A stretch of DNA of 64,000 nt from Phytohabitans houttuyneae. Its GTDB lineage: Bacteria > Actinomycetota > Actinomycetes > Mycobacteriales > Micromonosporaceae. The notes under the pieces were generated by a model. That model had not been told where the DNA came from and did no database searches. It worked only from the letters and a program-made list of their open reading frames with translations. The stretch is from positions 620,001-684,000 of the forward strand of contig NZ_BLPF01000001.1 in assembly GCF_011764425.1 (NCBI RefSeq), given 5' to 3'. The translations under genes were made by a program, and so were the position numbers. Shown one piece after another: positions 43,801 through 52,390 of this stretch (the stretch's first letter is position 1; each line of letters opens with the position of its first letter).

Positions 43801-44093
43801 TCACCCAGGCCCTCACCGACCCGATGAAGTGTGCCTCGCCCTCGGGCCGGCGCACTGCCGGCTGCCAGATGCTCAGCGACGTCGCGGCGATCATGGAGGA
43901 AAACCCGGAGATCGTCTGGGACTTCCTGCAGTTGCTGCTCTTCGCCTGCGGGCTGGTGCCGGTCGCCGGAGAGCCCTGCGACGCCATCGACGCGGCCATT
44001 TCGTTCGTCCGCGGCGACTGGGTCGGTGGCTTCTTGTCAGTCGGTTCAATGGTGCCGATCCTCGGGTGGGGCACTGCGGCAGCCAAGGGATGA
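40815..44093 (+). CDS. Polymorphic toxin, N-terminal part: ALF repeats and alanine-rich coiled coils
   Basis: 1092 residues from an ATG behind GGAG. A signal peptide (LAAVVVAILGGGLLVAPQRAAA) is followed by ALF-type repeats of about 40 residues (pattern ALxGxxxxxxxFLxxGxxxAxxxDDR), at about residues 30-230 and again at 600-790. Between and after them are long Ala/Lys/Glu coiled coils. The C-terminal 120 residues are a pre-toxin region with paired cysteines and two hydrophobic stretches, ending GWGTAAAKG and a TGA. The reading continues in the -1 frame from the overlapping ATG as a HINT-toxin. One extra G in the AAGGGATGA stretch would fuse both, the usual architecture. Confidence 0.85.
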   Translation: MRKTRVRVLAAVVVAILGGGLLVAPQRAAAADGSSDRALAVELLTSGGPSTRRAAESALLGSDADLREFVAAGRTAAQQADDRTAAQVLAGMDGPALRAAALSALDGPPEQLRQFVEEGWRQPWAADERLRVHRVWEAGGPRTKEAAATALAGTAEDWSEFLLTGRAAAELADDRLAATRMLAGAPNSSGANLDTAAQRALGGSADELREFLVYGQFVARARDTELASIKSLTEQAKQAGETTARESLAAAEASARAVNAAAEAKRAAQTAAAEAQAAGGAAAKASAAAGRAADAAAGAARAAREAVAAANAAMRAAQVAADGARRATAAASLTAQAAAHAQRAAANARTDADQAAAARVAAQAARDAAAKARELQQVKAERDRAIAQAQAAAQSAHSAAANADAAAVAADEASHQAGVSAAQAQRAREAAAAAQREAHAAARAADRALSFARAAAAASDQAFAFAAQAADHADRAAAAAETAAEQAGIAEKAAEESAKHAEAAVQAANVAVAAANQAVTLEQLARQEEAARLAEWTEQGVKDAQDAAALEQAEGRDAGEYAAWNRTLLWDTAEQDRIPPATRTVLDEAAAPGAPTQVVLDRGRRAAATLVATGGEWTRAAAEDALAGDEFEMRIWLATGRAAAAGEDDRERVWRLVDTLPDGPEKTAARTALDGDNAAVAAFLRTRAYTGKTVDDRRKIYAILNANPGPNVKAAAERALAGTPADAHQFLRAGQHTARTADNRLEINRIMDAGGAEVKAAAQVALAGPGSYASYFLAVGRYHAAQRDYEQATHVEAVHALIKQAQQYAQTARADAAEANRVAAIARDAAEEARQWAAQAIASADLAARHAADAQAAAAAAKRSADEAAQSAQTARNAANSAQASANAAAHSAATASAAAKRAQSDARSAQEAKRAAYQAAYEASNDASLAAQAAKEAMDIYSNRLRTWQQNDRSETAGTDPDESGSAADHHRYWSCLSVNATTMPKSCLNVYLSFTQALTDPMKCASPSGRRTAGCQMLSDVAAIMEENPEIVWDFLQLLLFACGLVPVAGEPCDAIDAAISFVRGDWVGGFLSVGSMVPILGWGTAAAKG

Positions 44094-45007
44094 AGAACGC
44101 GGACAAGCTCCGCGAGATCCTCCGCATCGTCGACCAGCTCAAGAACGGCTGCAAGATCGGTAGCAGTTTCGTACCCGGCACCCGGGTCCTGCTCGGCGAC
44201 GGCGCCTCGAAGCCCATAGAGGACGTACGCGTCGGCGATGCCGTGCTGGCCGCCGAGCCGGCGGCCGGTCGCACCGGGCCAAGGGCGGTCACGGCGCTTC
44301 TCGGCAGCGCCGGCGACAAGCAGATCGTCGACGTGGCCGTCGATGACGACGGAGACCCGAAGACGCCGCCGCACAGCGTCTCCGCGACCGGGGGCCACCC
44401 GTTCTGGGTGCCGCAGCTTGGCCGGTGGGTGCCGGCAAAGTCGCTCACGTCAGGGGTGATGCTGCGAACCGACGACGGCACTGGCGTACAGGTGGTGGCC
44501 GTCTCCCGGCGGACCGCACGCACGACGGTGCACAACCTTACCGTCGCCGAGCTCAGCACCTACTTCGTGCTTGCCGGCGAGGCGCCGCTGTTGGTGCACA
44601 ACTGCCGGCGGATCGGTGACGACGAAGGCAGACTGGGTGCGCACACCAAGACGGACCACGTCGACCCGAGCGACTCCGACATCGTCGCGCGCGCCGTCAG
44701 GGAGGGTGGCGACGTGGGGAAGTGGAAGACCATGGACGTGATGGAGCAGGCCGTCAACTCCGTACTGGACAAGAACAAAACCAAGATCGATAACTGGGTG
44801 AAGCGGTGCGCGCAGCAGCAGGCGATCAAATGCAACGACCTTCCCCTCAGAGGCCAGTTCGGTGACGACAGCCTGGGGTGGATCGGCACCCGGGACGGCA
44901 CTTTGGTGCAGGCCGGCAACAGCTTCCGGGTCATCCTGCGGTGGGGCACCAGGAGCCAGGGCGCGCGCGGCGGTTTCGTCGTCTACACCGCGTACCCGGT
45001 GCGATGA
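44090..45007 (+). CDS. HINT domain plus RNase A-like (CdiA-CT type) toxin domain
   Basis: 305 residues. Residues about 20-165 form a pretoxin HINT domain (SFVPGTRVLLGDG, then GHPFWV, and the ending YFVLAGEAPLLVHNC) that releases the tip by autoproteolysis. The tip resembles the bacterial CdiA-CT RNase A family: GAHTKTDHVDPSDSDIVAR, an EQAVNSVLDKNKTKIDNW helix, and the final GGFVVYTAYPVR. It would cleave RNA in a target cell. The ATG overlaps the preceding stop codon, but the HINT part has no export signal of its own, so it is probably the C-terminal half of the preceding protein. The immunity candidate overlaps its stop. Confidence 0.85.
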   Translation: MKNADKLREILRIVDQLKNGCKIGSSFVPGTRVLLGDGASKPIEDVRVGDAVLAAEPAAGRTGPRAVTALLGSAGDKQIVDVAVDDDGDPKTPPHSVSATGGHPFWVPQLGRWVPAKSLTSGVMLRTDDGTGVQVVAVSRRTARTTVHNLTVAELSTYFVLAGEAPLLVHNCRRIGDDEGRLGAHTKTDHVDPSDSDIVARAVREGGDVGKWKTMDVMEQAVNSVLDKNKTKIDNWVKRCAQQQAIKCNDLPLRGQFGDDSLGWIGTRDGTLVQAGNSFRVILRWGTRSQGARGGFVVYTAYPVR

Positions 45008-45624
45008 ACGACACGGTCATGGACACACCCGTCAGTCTTGGCCTCGGCAACCTGGCACTCGGCCTCTTCGTACAGAGTTGGCGCCGGTCGGGCCAGAGCG
45101 CTATCGAGCACCTGCGCAGCTACGTGCGGCCCGGCGGCCGTTCGCCGCACCTGGACCAGTGCGCCGATGACGCCCGCTGCCTGCTCGCATCCGGGTTGGC
45201 AGCCGAGGATTTGGAACGGCTCTGGTGCTGGAGCACCGGCGGCAACCACCTGCCGAGCCAGGAAGGGCTGACCGGTCGGGAGTGGATGTCGGCCGTGTCC
45301 GAGATCCTGGCGGCCTACGGGCGTCCGGCGCACATGCCTCACGAGGTGGACGCGGCGACCGCCGCCCGGGTGGCCCACGCCGTGGAGCTGTTCCGGCCAG
45401 GCCCCCAGCACATGGATCGTTGTCCTATGTCGACGGTCGACGCGCGGCGCATCCTGCGCCAGCTCGTCGACTCGGGCCACGCCGAGCTGGCCATGCGGCT
45501 CTTCCTCACGCTGTCGAACGCCAGCTTCTCGCTGGTCGCGCCGGAGCTACGTGCCGAGATCGCGGCTACCTCGCGCGACCTCGGCCACCCCGACCACTTC
45601 CTCGAGGAGATCGACGAACCATGA
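45004..45624 (+). CDS. Putative immunity protein of the RNase A-like toxin
   Basis: 206 residues, mostly helical, with no signal peptide and no recognised family. Its ATG overlaps the toxin stop codon (ATGA), the usual place and coupling for an immunity gene in polymorphic toxin loci. The role is inferred from position only. It overlaps the next gene by four bases too. Confidence 0.6.
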   Translation: MNDTVMDTPVSLGLGNLALGLFVQSWRRSGQSAIEHLRSYVRPGGRSPHLDQCADDARCLLASGLAAEDLERLWCWSTGGNHLPSQEGLTGREWMSAVSEILAAYGRPAHMPHEVDAATAARVAHAVELFRPGPQHMDRCPMSTVDARRILRQLVDSGHAELAMRLFLTLSNASFSLVAPELRAEIAATSRDLGHPDHFLEEIDEP

Positions 45625-46129
45625 AGACACTACGTTTCGTCGCGGCGACCACGCTGGCCGCCGGATTGGTGCTGGCGCTTTCCGGCAACGGTTCGGCGGC
45701 CCGCGAGGCGGCCGACACGCCGGCACCGGCCGTGGAGGACTACGCGTACCCGAACGCCGACCAGGTCCTGGCCGAGCACGGGCTGAAGGTGTTCCGCGGC
45801 GACGGCCGCATCGTGCTCGACAGCTCCCGCACATATGCCGAGGGCAGTGCCCGACGGGCCAGATCCAGGTCGAGAAGGCGCTCGCCGAAGCGCCGTACGG
45901 CGTCTACTACTGCTTCCGGACCTGGGGCACCCGCGGATTCCTGACACTGGAGGTGCCGGCGACGTTCGGCGTCCGAGGCGGGAGCACTGCGCTGCAGGCC
46001 ACGGCCGAACTGCCCAGCGGCGAGGACCGGACCTACACGGTGCCGCCGAACGCGTACGTCGCGATCGAGCCCGGCGAAGGGCCCGAACTGCCCAAGGCGA
46101 TCCTGGTGGAGCTGCGGTTGACACCGTAG
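45621..46129 (+). pseudogene. Small secreted protein, frameshifted near 45845
   Basis: A signal peptide (TTLAAGLVLALSGNGSAA) is followed by AEHGLKVFRGDGRIVLDSSRTYAEG. After about 45845 the sequence continues in the -1 frame with CPTGQIQVEKALAEAPYGVYYCF and ends LVELRLTP. One added base rejoins them into about 168 residues with two cysteines. No family is recognised. It is coupled to the immunity candidate by a four-base overlap. The same one-base-loss pattern occurs in five other genes here. Confidence 0.65.
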
Positions 46130-46249
46130 CAACGCCCCTGCCGCCGCGCGGACCGCAAGGGGCCGCTGTTTCGCGAGCTCGCGGCAGCCGGTCACGGTCC
46201 GGTGCCACCAGCCCGCGCCTTCCTGGCCGAGTTCTCGGGTCTGCGGGTA

Positions 46250-46950
46250 ACGAGTTCTCGTGGCTCGTGCCGGCTACGGTTCGAGGTCCAGGCGGGACCG
46301 GTCCGCCGCCGCACGGGTGCGCCGCGTCGCAGAACGCCGCGTCGATCGCGTCGTCCATCTGGAGTTGAGGGTGCCGCGCCCCGGTCGGCCAGCCACAGAT
46401 TCGGCAACCCGGCGCCCGGTGGTTGCCCCGCGCGCGCAGGTACCTACTGACCGCCCGGGCCGCTCCTTGGCACCCTTGTCGCGGAAGTGCACCGACTCGG
46501 TATTCATGTCCACATCGGCGACCAGCAGCATGCCCACCTCCGACAGCCGGGCGCCGGTGTTGGCGTACAGCCGGACCAGCGCCTCGTCGCGCAGGCTGAC
46601 GAACCCGTTACCGCGGCGTCTTCGGCGGCCGCACCCGCTCCACCGGGTTCCGGTCGACGACCTGCTCGTCGTCCCGCGACCAGCGGAAGAACTGCTGCAG
46701 GCACTTGTACTTGTTCAGCGCCGTCGACGCCGACCGGGTCTCATCATCCACGCCTGGAACGCCTCCACATGCGCCCTCGCAACCGCGCACGGATCGTCGG
46801 CGCCGCCGTCGGCTTGCGCGCCGGCGAGCAGGTAGTTGTACCGGGTCGTCTCCGGATAGTTCCGAACGCAGCGAGCGGTCCCAATCCCGTAGGAACCCGG
46901 CCCAGGTCCGGGACAGCCCTCCGGTGAGCTTTGAAGATCCAGTAGTGCCA
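46250..46950 (-). pseudogene. Degraded tyrosine recombinase (XerC/D-like integrase)
   Basis: Fragments in at least three frames of the minus strand add up to a phage-type integrase. They are a SAM-like N-terminal part (YPETTRYNYLLAGAQ, ARAHVEAFQAWM), then STALNKYKCLQQFFRWSRDD and NPVERVRPPK, then VRLYANTGARLSEVGMLLVADV with the first catalytic Arg region. The distal catalytic box is not recognisable. It lies directly beside a tRNA-Pro att site, so it is the remains of an earlier integrated element. Confidence 0.75.
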
Positions 46951-47007
46951 TGGCAACCTGCCCGAGTTTTGTGGTCCAACAGCGGCGTGCTAGACCAGGC
47001 ATCCATG

Positions 47008-47053
47008 CCGAGCTATGAAAAGAGGGCCCTCGCAAGTCTCTGACCTGCGAGAA
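47008..47053 (-). terminator. tRNA-Pro downstream terminator, right copy of a repeat
   Basis: On the minus strand CTCGCA and TGCGAG pair around an 11-nt loop, followed by GGCCCTCTTTTC. It lies directly downstream of the tRNA-Pro 3' half at 47065-47106. The first 36 bp are repeated at 28906-28941. Confidence 0.6.
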
Positions 47054-47064
47054 CCCTTCCGCTG

Positions 47065-47106
47065 TCGGGACGGCCGGATTTGAACCGACGACCCCTTGAC
47101 CCCCAG
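47065..47106 (-). other. att site: 3' half of tRNA-Pro(GGG)
   Basis: The minus strand starts exactly at the anticodon loop (CTGGGGG), then TCAAG stem, the T-arm with loop TTCAAAT, and the acceptor strand ending CGTCCCGA. The 5' half is missing: what precedes the loop cannot pair with TCAAG. This is the duplicate 3' end left by an element integrated into a tRNA-Pro gene. The element should extend rightward, with the intact tRNA beyond the window. Confidence 0.8.
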
Positions 47107-47227
47107 GACATCGAGTCAGGCTTTTGCGCACGTCAGACACGTCTCGTCGGTGTGGGCGACGTACGCGAGAACGCCGAAGGTGGGCGTGCGCGCGGTTCGT
47201 GTGGTCCCCAACTGGTCCCCATTGCGC

Positions 47228-47275
47228 CGGCCGGCCCGGCGGGAATCGAACCGGCGGCCTCTTCGTCCCGAACAA
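47228..47275 (-). other. Second att-like site: diverged 3' half resembling tRNA-Pro(CGG)
   Basis: The minus strand carries TTCGGGACGAAGAGG, as in the anticodon arm and variable loop of tRNA-Pro(CGG). It is followed by a T-loop TTCGATT and a GC-rich acceptor-like end. The 5' anticodon strand does not pair properly, and the T-stem has one mismatch. It may be an older att duplicate next to the first. Confidence 0.45.
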
Positions 47276-47433
47276 GGTCAACTGCGATGGGTGCCCTGGG
47301 TTGCTGGCTTTGCCTGCTGGTGAGAGCGTTGGTACCAGTTGCTATGAGGGGGTCATTCGCGGGCGGCGTTGCTAGATCATCTCCCCAGCTTCTCCCGAGA
47401 CATCGCGGCGTCATTCCCGTGGGTGGGTTCAGC

Positions 47434-50012
47434 TCACATGCTCTTAGCCCGGATGGCCAGGGCGCGGCGGTGCAGGGGTTCGGCCTCGTCGGCCCGGCCC
47501 AGGGCGCGCAGGCTGGTGGCGAGGTTGTTCAGCCTGGTCGCGGTGGTGGGGTGGTCGGGTCCGAGGGCGGTCTCGGTGATGGCCAGGGCGCGGCGGTGCA
47601 GGGGTTCGGCCTCGTCGGCCCGGCCCAGGTCGCGCAGGCTGACCGCGAGGTTGTCCAGCCTGGTCGCGGTGGTGGGGTGGTCGGGTCCGAGGGCGGTCTC
47701 GGTGATGGCCAGGGCGCGGCGGTGCAGGGGTTCGGCCTCGTCGGCCCGGCCCAGGGCGCGCAGGCTGACCGCGAGGTTGTCCAGCCTGGTCGCGGTGGTG
47801 GGGTGGTCGGGTCCGAGGGCGGCCTCGGTGATGGCCAGGGCGCGGCGGTGCAGGGGTTCGGCCTCGCCGGCCCGGCCCAGGTCGCCCAGGCTGACCGCGA
47901 GGTTGTTGAGCCTGATCGCGGTGTCGGGGTGGTCGGGTCCGAGGGCGGCCTCGGTGATGGCCAGGGCGCGGCGGTTCAAGGGTTCGGCCTCGCCGGCCCG
48001 GCCCAGGGCGCGCAGGCTGACCGCGAGGTTGTCCAGCCTGAGCGCGGTGTCGGGGTGGTCGGGTCCGAGGGCGGCCTCGGTGATCGCCAGGGCGCGACGG
48101 TTCGAGGGTTCGGCCTCGCCGGCCCGGCCCAGGTCGCGCAGGCTGACCGCGAGGTTGTCCAGCCTGAGCGCGGTGGTGGGGTGGTCGGGTCCGAGGGCGG
48201 CCTCGGTGATCGCCAGGGCGCGGCGGTACATAGGTTCGGCCTCGCCGGCCCGGCCCAGGTCGCCCAGGCTGACCGCGAGGTTGTTGAGCCTGAGCGCGGT
48301 GTCGGGGTGGTCGGGTCCGAGGGCGGCCTCGGTGATGGCCAGGGCGCGGCGGTGCAGGGGTTCGGCCTCGCCGGCCCGGCCCAGGGCGCGCAGGCTGACC
48401 GCGAGGTTGTCCAGCCTGAGCGCGGTGTCGGGGTGGTCGGGTCCGAGGGCGGCCTCGGTGATCGCCAGGGCGCGGCGGTACATAGGTTCGGCCTCGCCGG
48501 CCCGGCCCAGGGCGCGCAGGCTGACCGCGAGGTTGCCCAGCCTGATCGCTGTGGTGGGGTGGTCGGGGCCGAGGGCGGCCTCGGTGATCGCCAGCGCCCG
48601 ACTTTCGTAGTCGAGGGCTTGCCGGTAGCGGCCCTGGGTCCATTCGTAGAAGCCGATTCCTCCGAGCACGGACGCGAAGGCTTCGCCGCCGGTGTCATCT
48701 GGACACAGCGCCGCCAGCACGGCGACGTGCGGGCTCAACACCGCGTACCGGGGCCAACCCACCACGTCGTCCGGTGCCCCGTCCGGTCGTGCCTGGTTCA
48801 GCAGGTCTATCGCGGTGCGAAAGGTGTCGTCCCGCATCTCTGGCTGCTGTTGAAGCTGGCTGAGTGTCACGGCTTGGACCAGCCGGTGTACGGCGACGGC
48901 CGTATCCGTAAGGGTGATCATGCTATGCGACGCGAGCAAGCCCACCGCCGCGCCAACATCGCCCGAGTCGGCGAGCGGGCCAAGAACGTCCCGAGGCACG
49001 TCCTCAGGCGCCAGACACGACAGGATCCGCAGCACACGAATCGCGAGTGGGTCATCGCGGGCGATGTCTGTCATGGTCACGGACCAGGTGCGAGCGACTG
49101 CCCGTTGGGCATCGTCGGCGGGTGTAACTGTGTCCAGGATCTGGGCGGGATCTTCGCGCAGCTGTTGCAGGTAGTCGTTCATGCTGGTGCGGGTGTGCCG
49201 CATGTAGGCGACGGCCTGCGTCAACGCCAGCGGCAGGCAGCCCAGTTCACCGGCCAGCACCCCTGCCGTTTCGGGGGCGGTTTGGCCGGTGCCACGGGTC
49301 AACAAGGTGACCGCGGCCTTGGGGGCAGCACGTCCAGGCGCAGGCAGCCATCGGTGATGTCTTCCCAGCCGACATCACGGCGGGTGGTGATCAGCACATG
49401 ACCACGGGACAGCTGCCCGAGCAGCGGCTCGACCTGCCGCCGATGCTCGACGTTGTCCAGCACCAGCAGCCACCCGTCGTGGCTTTGCAGCCAGCCCACC
49501 GCCCACGTCGCCGCCTCCGTCTGCGTGGCGATCACCTGCACCCCCGGATGCAGACGGAAAGCCAACTGCGCCAGCCCGGCCTCGACCGTCTCGGGTGTCT
49601 CCGCCGCTACCCACCACACCACCCGATACCGGTCGTAATGGCGGTGGGCGTACTGCAACGCCAGCTCAGTCTTACCCACCCCACCCAAGCCGTGCACAGC
49701 CTGCGCGACCACCCCGGCCCCGGCACGAACCAACTCGTCCAGCTCGTCCAACGGATCGGCGCGGCCGACGAATACGCGCCGGGCTGGCTTCGGCAACCCG
49801 ACCAGCCCGGCCGGCGGCGCAGGTATCTCACCCGGGGTACCCAGCGACACCCCACCGCTGAGCACCTGGGCTCGGGCGTTGTTGCCCGTCTGCATGACGC
49901 CCGCGTTGTGACCAGCAGCTGCAGCCCGGCCACCTGTCGCTTCGACTCGGCCAGCGGGCCTGTCGCGGGCTGGATTCGGGTCAGCTACGGTCACGGCCGG
50001 CGCTGCTGCCAA
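47434..50012 (-). CDS. NLR-like NB-ARC ATPase with C-terminal TPR array, frameshifted at 49321-49325
   Basis: About 860 residues once one base is added to the G5 run at 49321-49325, where LDVLPPRPRSPC-stop becomes LDVLPPKAAVTLLTRG. N-terminus: Ala-rich tail with motif AGHNAGVMQTGNNARA, which resembles the C-terminal motif of the adjacent small protein. NB-ARC: VFVGRADPLDELDEL, Walker A GLGGVGKTELAL, Walker B WLLVLDNVE, then ITTRRDVGW. The C-terminal part has nine 42-residue TPRs of the kinesin-light-chain type. The domain order is that of STAND/NLR immune sensors, in which the repeats detect a trigger and the NB-ARC domain oligomerises. It probably acts with the gene just upstream. Confidence 0.88.
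47446..48610 (-). repeat. Nine near-identical 126-bp tandem repeats encoding TPRs
   Basis: Period 126 bp (42 codons). The unit reads RRALAITEAALGPDHP and RLDNLAVSLRALGRAGEAEP. Units differ at a few positions: T/D after DHP, A/T in T(A)xRL, G/D in GRAGEA, and MY/LH/SN/LN before RR. Several frames stay open through the array because the period is divisible by three. Near-identity implies recent expansion or homogenisation, so copy number may vary between strains. Confidence 0.9.
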
Positions 50013-50416
50013 GCGCTACTGCTGTCACCGGTCTGGATGATCCCCGAGTTTTCCTGCACCGCGACCGACCGCGGTCCGGAGGCGGTCACGGAGGTCCCGG
50101 CAGCCTGGAGCATGGCGGCCACCTCGGCGGCCAGCTCCGGGTCATCTGCTAGGGCTTTGCGGACCTGTAGCCGTACTGCCGCTACCCGGTCGGCGTCGTC
50201 GGGATCCTGCGCCAAGTCCCGCACCGCCGCCTCGACCTCGGCGGCTGACTCCTGCCGCCGCAGGATCCGGCCTAACAGTCGCCGTCCCCACCCCGCCGTC
50301 GCTTCGACCGTGGCATCAGCGGCGGAGTCTCGGACCCGCTCGATCACCGCCGTGCCGTACGCGCCGGCTGCTGCCGCGATGTACGGCACGACCTGCGTGG
50401 CAAGGTCCACATCCAC
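49991..50416 (-). CDS. Bell-like small effector with C-terminal amyloid-type motif (candidate)
   Basis: 141 residues from a GTG behind GGAG. The first 100 residues are helical: an amphipathic or hydrophobic start (VVPYIAAAAGAYGTAVIERV), a basic linker, then EVEAAVRDLAQDPDDADRV and ALADDPELAAEVAAML. This resembles the Bell domain described as the effector of bacterial NLR pairs. The C-terminus VAVQENSGIIQTGDSSSA matches the motif AGHNAGVMQTGNNARA near the N-terminus of the NB-ARC protein. Shared short motifs of this kind (BASS) pass an amyloid fold from sensor to effector. It overlaps the NB-ARC gene by 22 bp. No database search was possible. Confidence 0.65.
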   Translation of the reverse strand: MDVDLATQVVPYIAAAAGAYGTAVIERVRDSAADATVEATAGWGRRLLGRILRRQESAAEVEAAVRDLAQDPDDADRVAAVRLQVRKALADDPELAAEVAAMLQAAGTSVTASGPRSVAVQENSGIIQTGDSSSAWQQRRP

Positions 50417-51119
50417 TATGATCCACTCCAATCGGGGCGACTTCGACACCGATCAGTACCACCATCCCGTGTGTGCCGGTGTCACGCTGTCGGATGAATT
50501 CCACTTAGGAGCCAGACGATCAAGGTCGGCGGGCTCTCGCACCGCAGATGGCCTATCGCCGTGTCTGGTCCTCCGGCTTCTGCTCACCGGTGACAGGTCC
50601 AAGGGCGGCACGGGTGGCGTCAAGGGTGGCCGAAGGCCATCGGCTTGCCGACGCGAAGCGCCCTTGACGACGGCCGGGCTGCCTGGACAATCCGGCCGGG
50701 AGAGGGAGGCGGATTCGCTCAGGAGTCCGCACTGACCTGCCGGCGCGGTCAGCGTTCTCTGCGGTCCTTGGACCCTCAAGCCCTCAGTTGTCCCTACGCG
50801 GGGATGGCCGAGGGTTTCGGCGTGTCCGGCGTTGGCCGCCTGTTCCGCTGCCGGCTCGCGCCGCGGGAGCTTGCGACCAGAGGCGCGAACGGCCGGCAGA
50901 GTCGGGTGAGGCGTGCGGGCCGCCGGGTTTGCGGCCCGCCTTGAAAACGTAGAGAAAGTTCTCACCGCCTTTGGGCCGCATTAGGGCCGCATACATTTGG
51001 GCCGCACCTTGAACGGCGCTTTCGGACAGCCACAGCTGAGGGTTTGTTCGGCGAGTAGATAGCCGGTCATCATTGCGGCGTGGGCGTGGCCGTGATGGGT
51101 GGCGCGAGGGGCGGTGTGT
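50417..51119. other. Intergenic stretch with one strong hairpin
   Basis: No convincing gene on either strand. A hairpin at 50915-50939 pairs GCGGGCCGC with GCGGCCCGC around a 7-nt loop and is followed by CTTGAAAAC. It could end rightward transcription or belong to a small RNA. Confidence 0.45.
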
Positions 51120-52043
51120 GTGAGCGCGTGGACGGTCGATGACGCGTTGCGGATGCAGGCGGCGTTGGCTCGGTGGCTTGCCACCGGTGACGGGGCGAAG
51201 TGCGCCTACGCGATCGGTGAGTTCATGCACGCCGGTTGGCCGGAGATCGAGCCGGCGACCTGGGAACGCGCCCGTAGGGAGGCGACGGACTTCGCGAGCG
51301 TCGTCGCGGCCGCGACGATGATTTGGTGTGATCCGCCGATGGTCGACATGTGGGCAGCTGCGGCTGACACTTACCCGGATGAGGTCCTGGAACCGCACCA
51401 TCTGCCGGACCCGGACGGGATTGTCATCTTGGCGAAGCCGCTGCCGCGCGTCATCCATTCCGAGGTGCCTGGTGATCACAAGGAGCAGATCAGCGCGATC
51501 ACCTGGTCTACCGGTATAGACGGCAGCTCCGTCGTTCTGTTGACCTGGCACCGTCATCGAGGGTTGGACCGGATCGGGTGGGGTGACCAGCCACGCCGGA
51601 CAGTTGTCGCTCCGGGTTTGAGCCCATCGTCGCTGGGCGTCCGGCAGATGGGGCGCCGTAACGAGGGGGAACAGACGGTTCGGCTGCTCCAGGCGCTCAC
51701 GGGGTTGATTCGCTCTCCGTTGACGGATGAGAACGCCGCCGTGGGGTCGAAGGCCGCGCGGAAGGAGGCCGCCCGGGCAGGGATTACCGAGCCCAGGATT
51801 CGCCGTGTCTATCTGCGCCGCCCAGAACACGCGGCGGACGAGCTGGCCGCGGCCCGGGATGCGCGTGCCGGCCGCCCGACGCGGGGGCATTGGGTGAGTG
51901 GACATTGGAAACGTCAGTGGCATCCCAGCATCGGTGAGCACCGCTGGATCCGGGTCGGAGGCTATCCCCGCGGCGGCTTCACGGCCGGCGAGGTCGTTGG
52001 CCCAACGGCTCGGATCGCCCGCGGCGACCGCAAATCACGCTGA
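51120..52043 (+). CDS. Hypothetical protein of element type
   Basis: 307 residues from a GTG behind GAGGGGCGG. No recognised domain. The N-terminal 60 residues are helical with several Trp. The C-terminus is rich in Trp and His (GHWVSGHWKRQWHPSIGEHRW, then RVGGYPRGGFTAG). This tail pattern occurs in proteins of actinobacterial plasmids and integrated elements. It lies alone between the NLR pair and a large palindrome. The function is unknown. Confidence 0.6.
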   Translation: MSAWTVDDALRMQAALARWLATGDGAKCAYAIGEFMHAGWPEIEPATWERARREATDFASVVAAATMIWCDPPMVDMWAAAADTYPDEVLEPHHLPDPDGIVILAKPLPRVIHSEVPGDHKEQISAITWSTGIDGSSVVLLTWHRHRGLDRIGWGDQPRRTVVAPGLSPSSLGVRQMGRRNEGEQTVRLLQALTGLIRSPLTDENAAVGSKAARKEAARAGITEPRIRRVYLRRPEHAADELAAARDARAGRPTRGHWVSGHWKRQWHPSIGEHRWIRVGGYPRGGFTAGEVVGPTARIARGDRKSR

Positions 52044-52390
52044 CGCCCGTGCTGCCTGCGCGTTGCTTAACCGGTATGCGTTCGTGAAGGCTTTCTGTAC
52101 CTCCTCAAGGCGGCCGCAGCCGCGGGCCGCTCGCGCCGCCGACCAGGGGCCGACCACAAAGGGTCGCCGCTCGGGGACCCCGCCGCCCCCTAGCTATCGC
52201 TGGCCGGGGGCGGCACCCCGGCGGTGTTAGCCCCGCCGGCGGCGCGACGACCCACATAGCAAGGAAGCCCCAGGGCCGCCTTGAGAACAGGCAGGCACAT
52301 GGGGCAGAAGAACAAGGAGGACCGGCCTACGGCCGGGCTCACCACAAGAAGCCTCCGGCGGGGGCCTCCGAATCCAGGATGGTGGAAGAT
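52044..52390. other. Structured non-coding stretch
   Basis: No credible gene. Several GC-rich hairpins are possible (for example around 52225-52240 and ACCGGCCTACGGCCGGG near 52320). It leads into the two-tier palindrome at 52391. Confidence 0.4.

Noticed and set aside
44080-44100. Programmed -1 frameshifting at the toxin junction
   Set aside because: The bases GCC AAG GGA TGA do not form a slippery heptamer. A missing base or an ordinary ATGA overlap explains it better.
46141-46500. Intact distal half of the integrase
   Set aside because: No catalytic Arg-His-x-x-Arg-Tyr set can be assembled from the three frames. The gene is treated as decayed.
28906-47053. The whole 18-kb van/toxin segment as one island bounded by direct repeats
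   Set aside because: The repeats are terminator-like flanks of a tRNA, and the left copy has no tRNA half. The evidence for a single event is too thin.
47060-47140. A complete tRNA-Pro gene
   Set aside because: The 5' half is absent: bases before the anticodon loop do not pair with the TCAAG strand, and no D-arm or 5' acceptor strand follows.
47080-49401. Long open reading frames on the plus strand and in other minus-strand frames across the TPR array
   Set aside because: The 126-bp period is divisible by three, so several frames stay open. Only the frame encoding NB-ARC/TPR matches a protein family.
50453-50965. A minus-strand gene of 170 codons
   Set aside because: Low-complexity Pro/Arg-rich product, no ribosome-binding site, and no resemblance to known folds. 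It is typical of GC-rich non-coding DNA.
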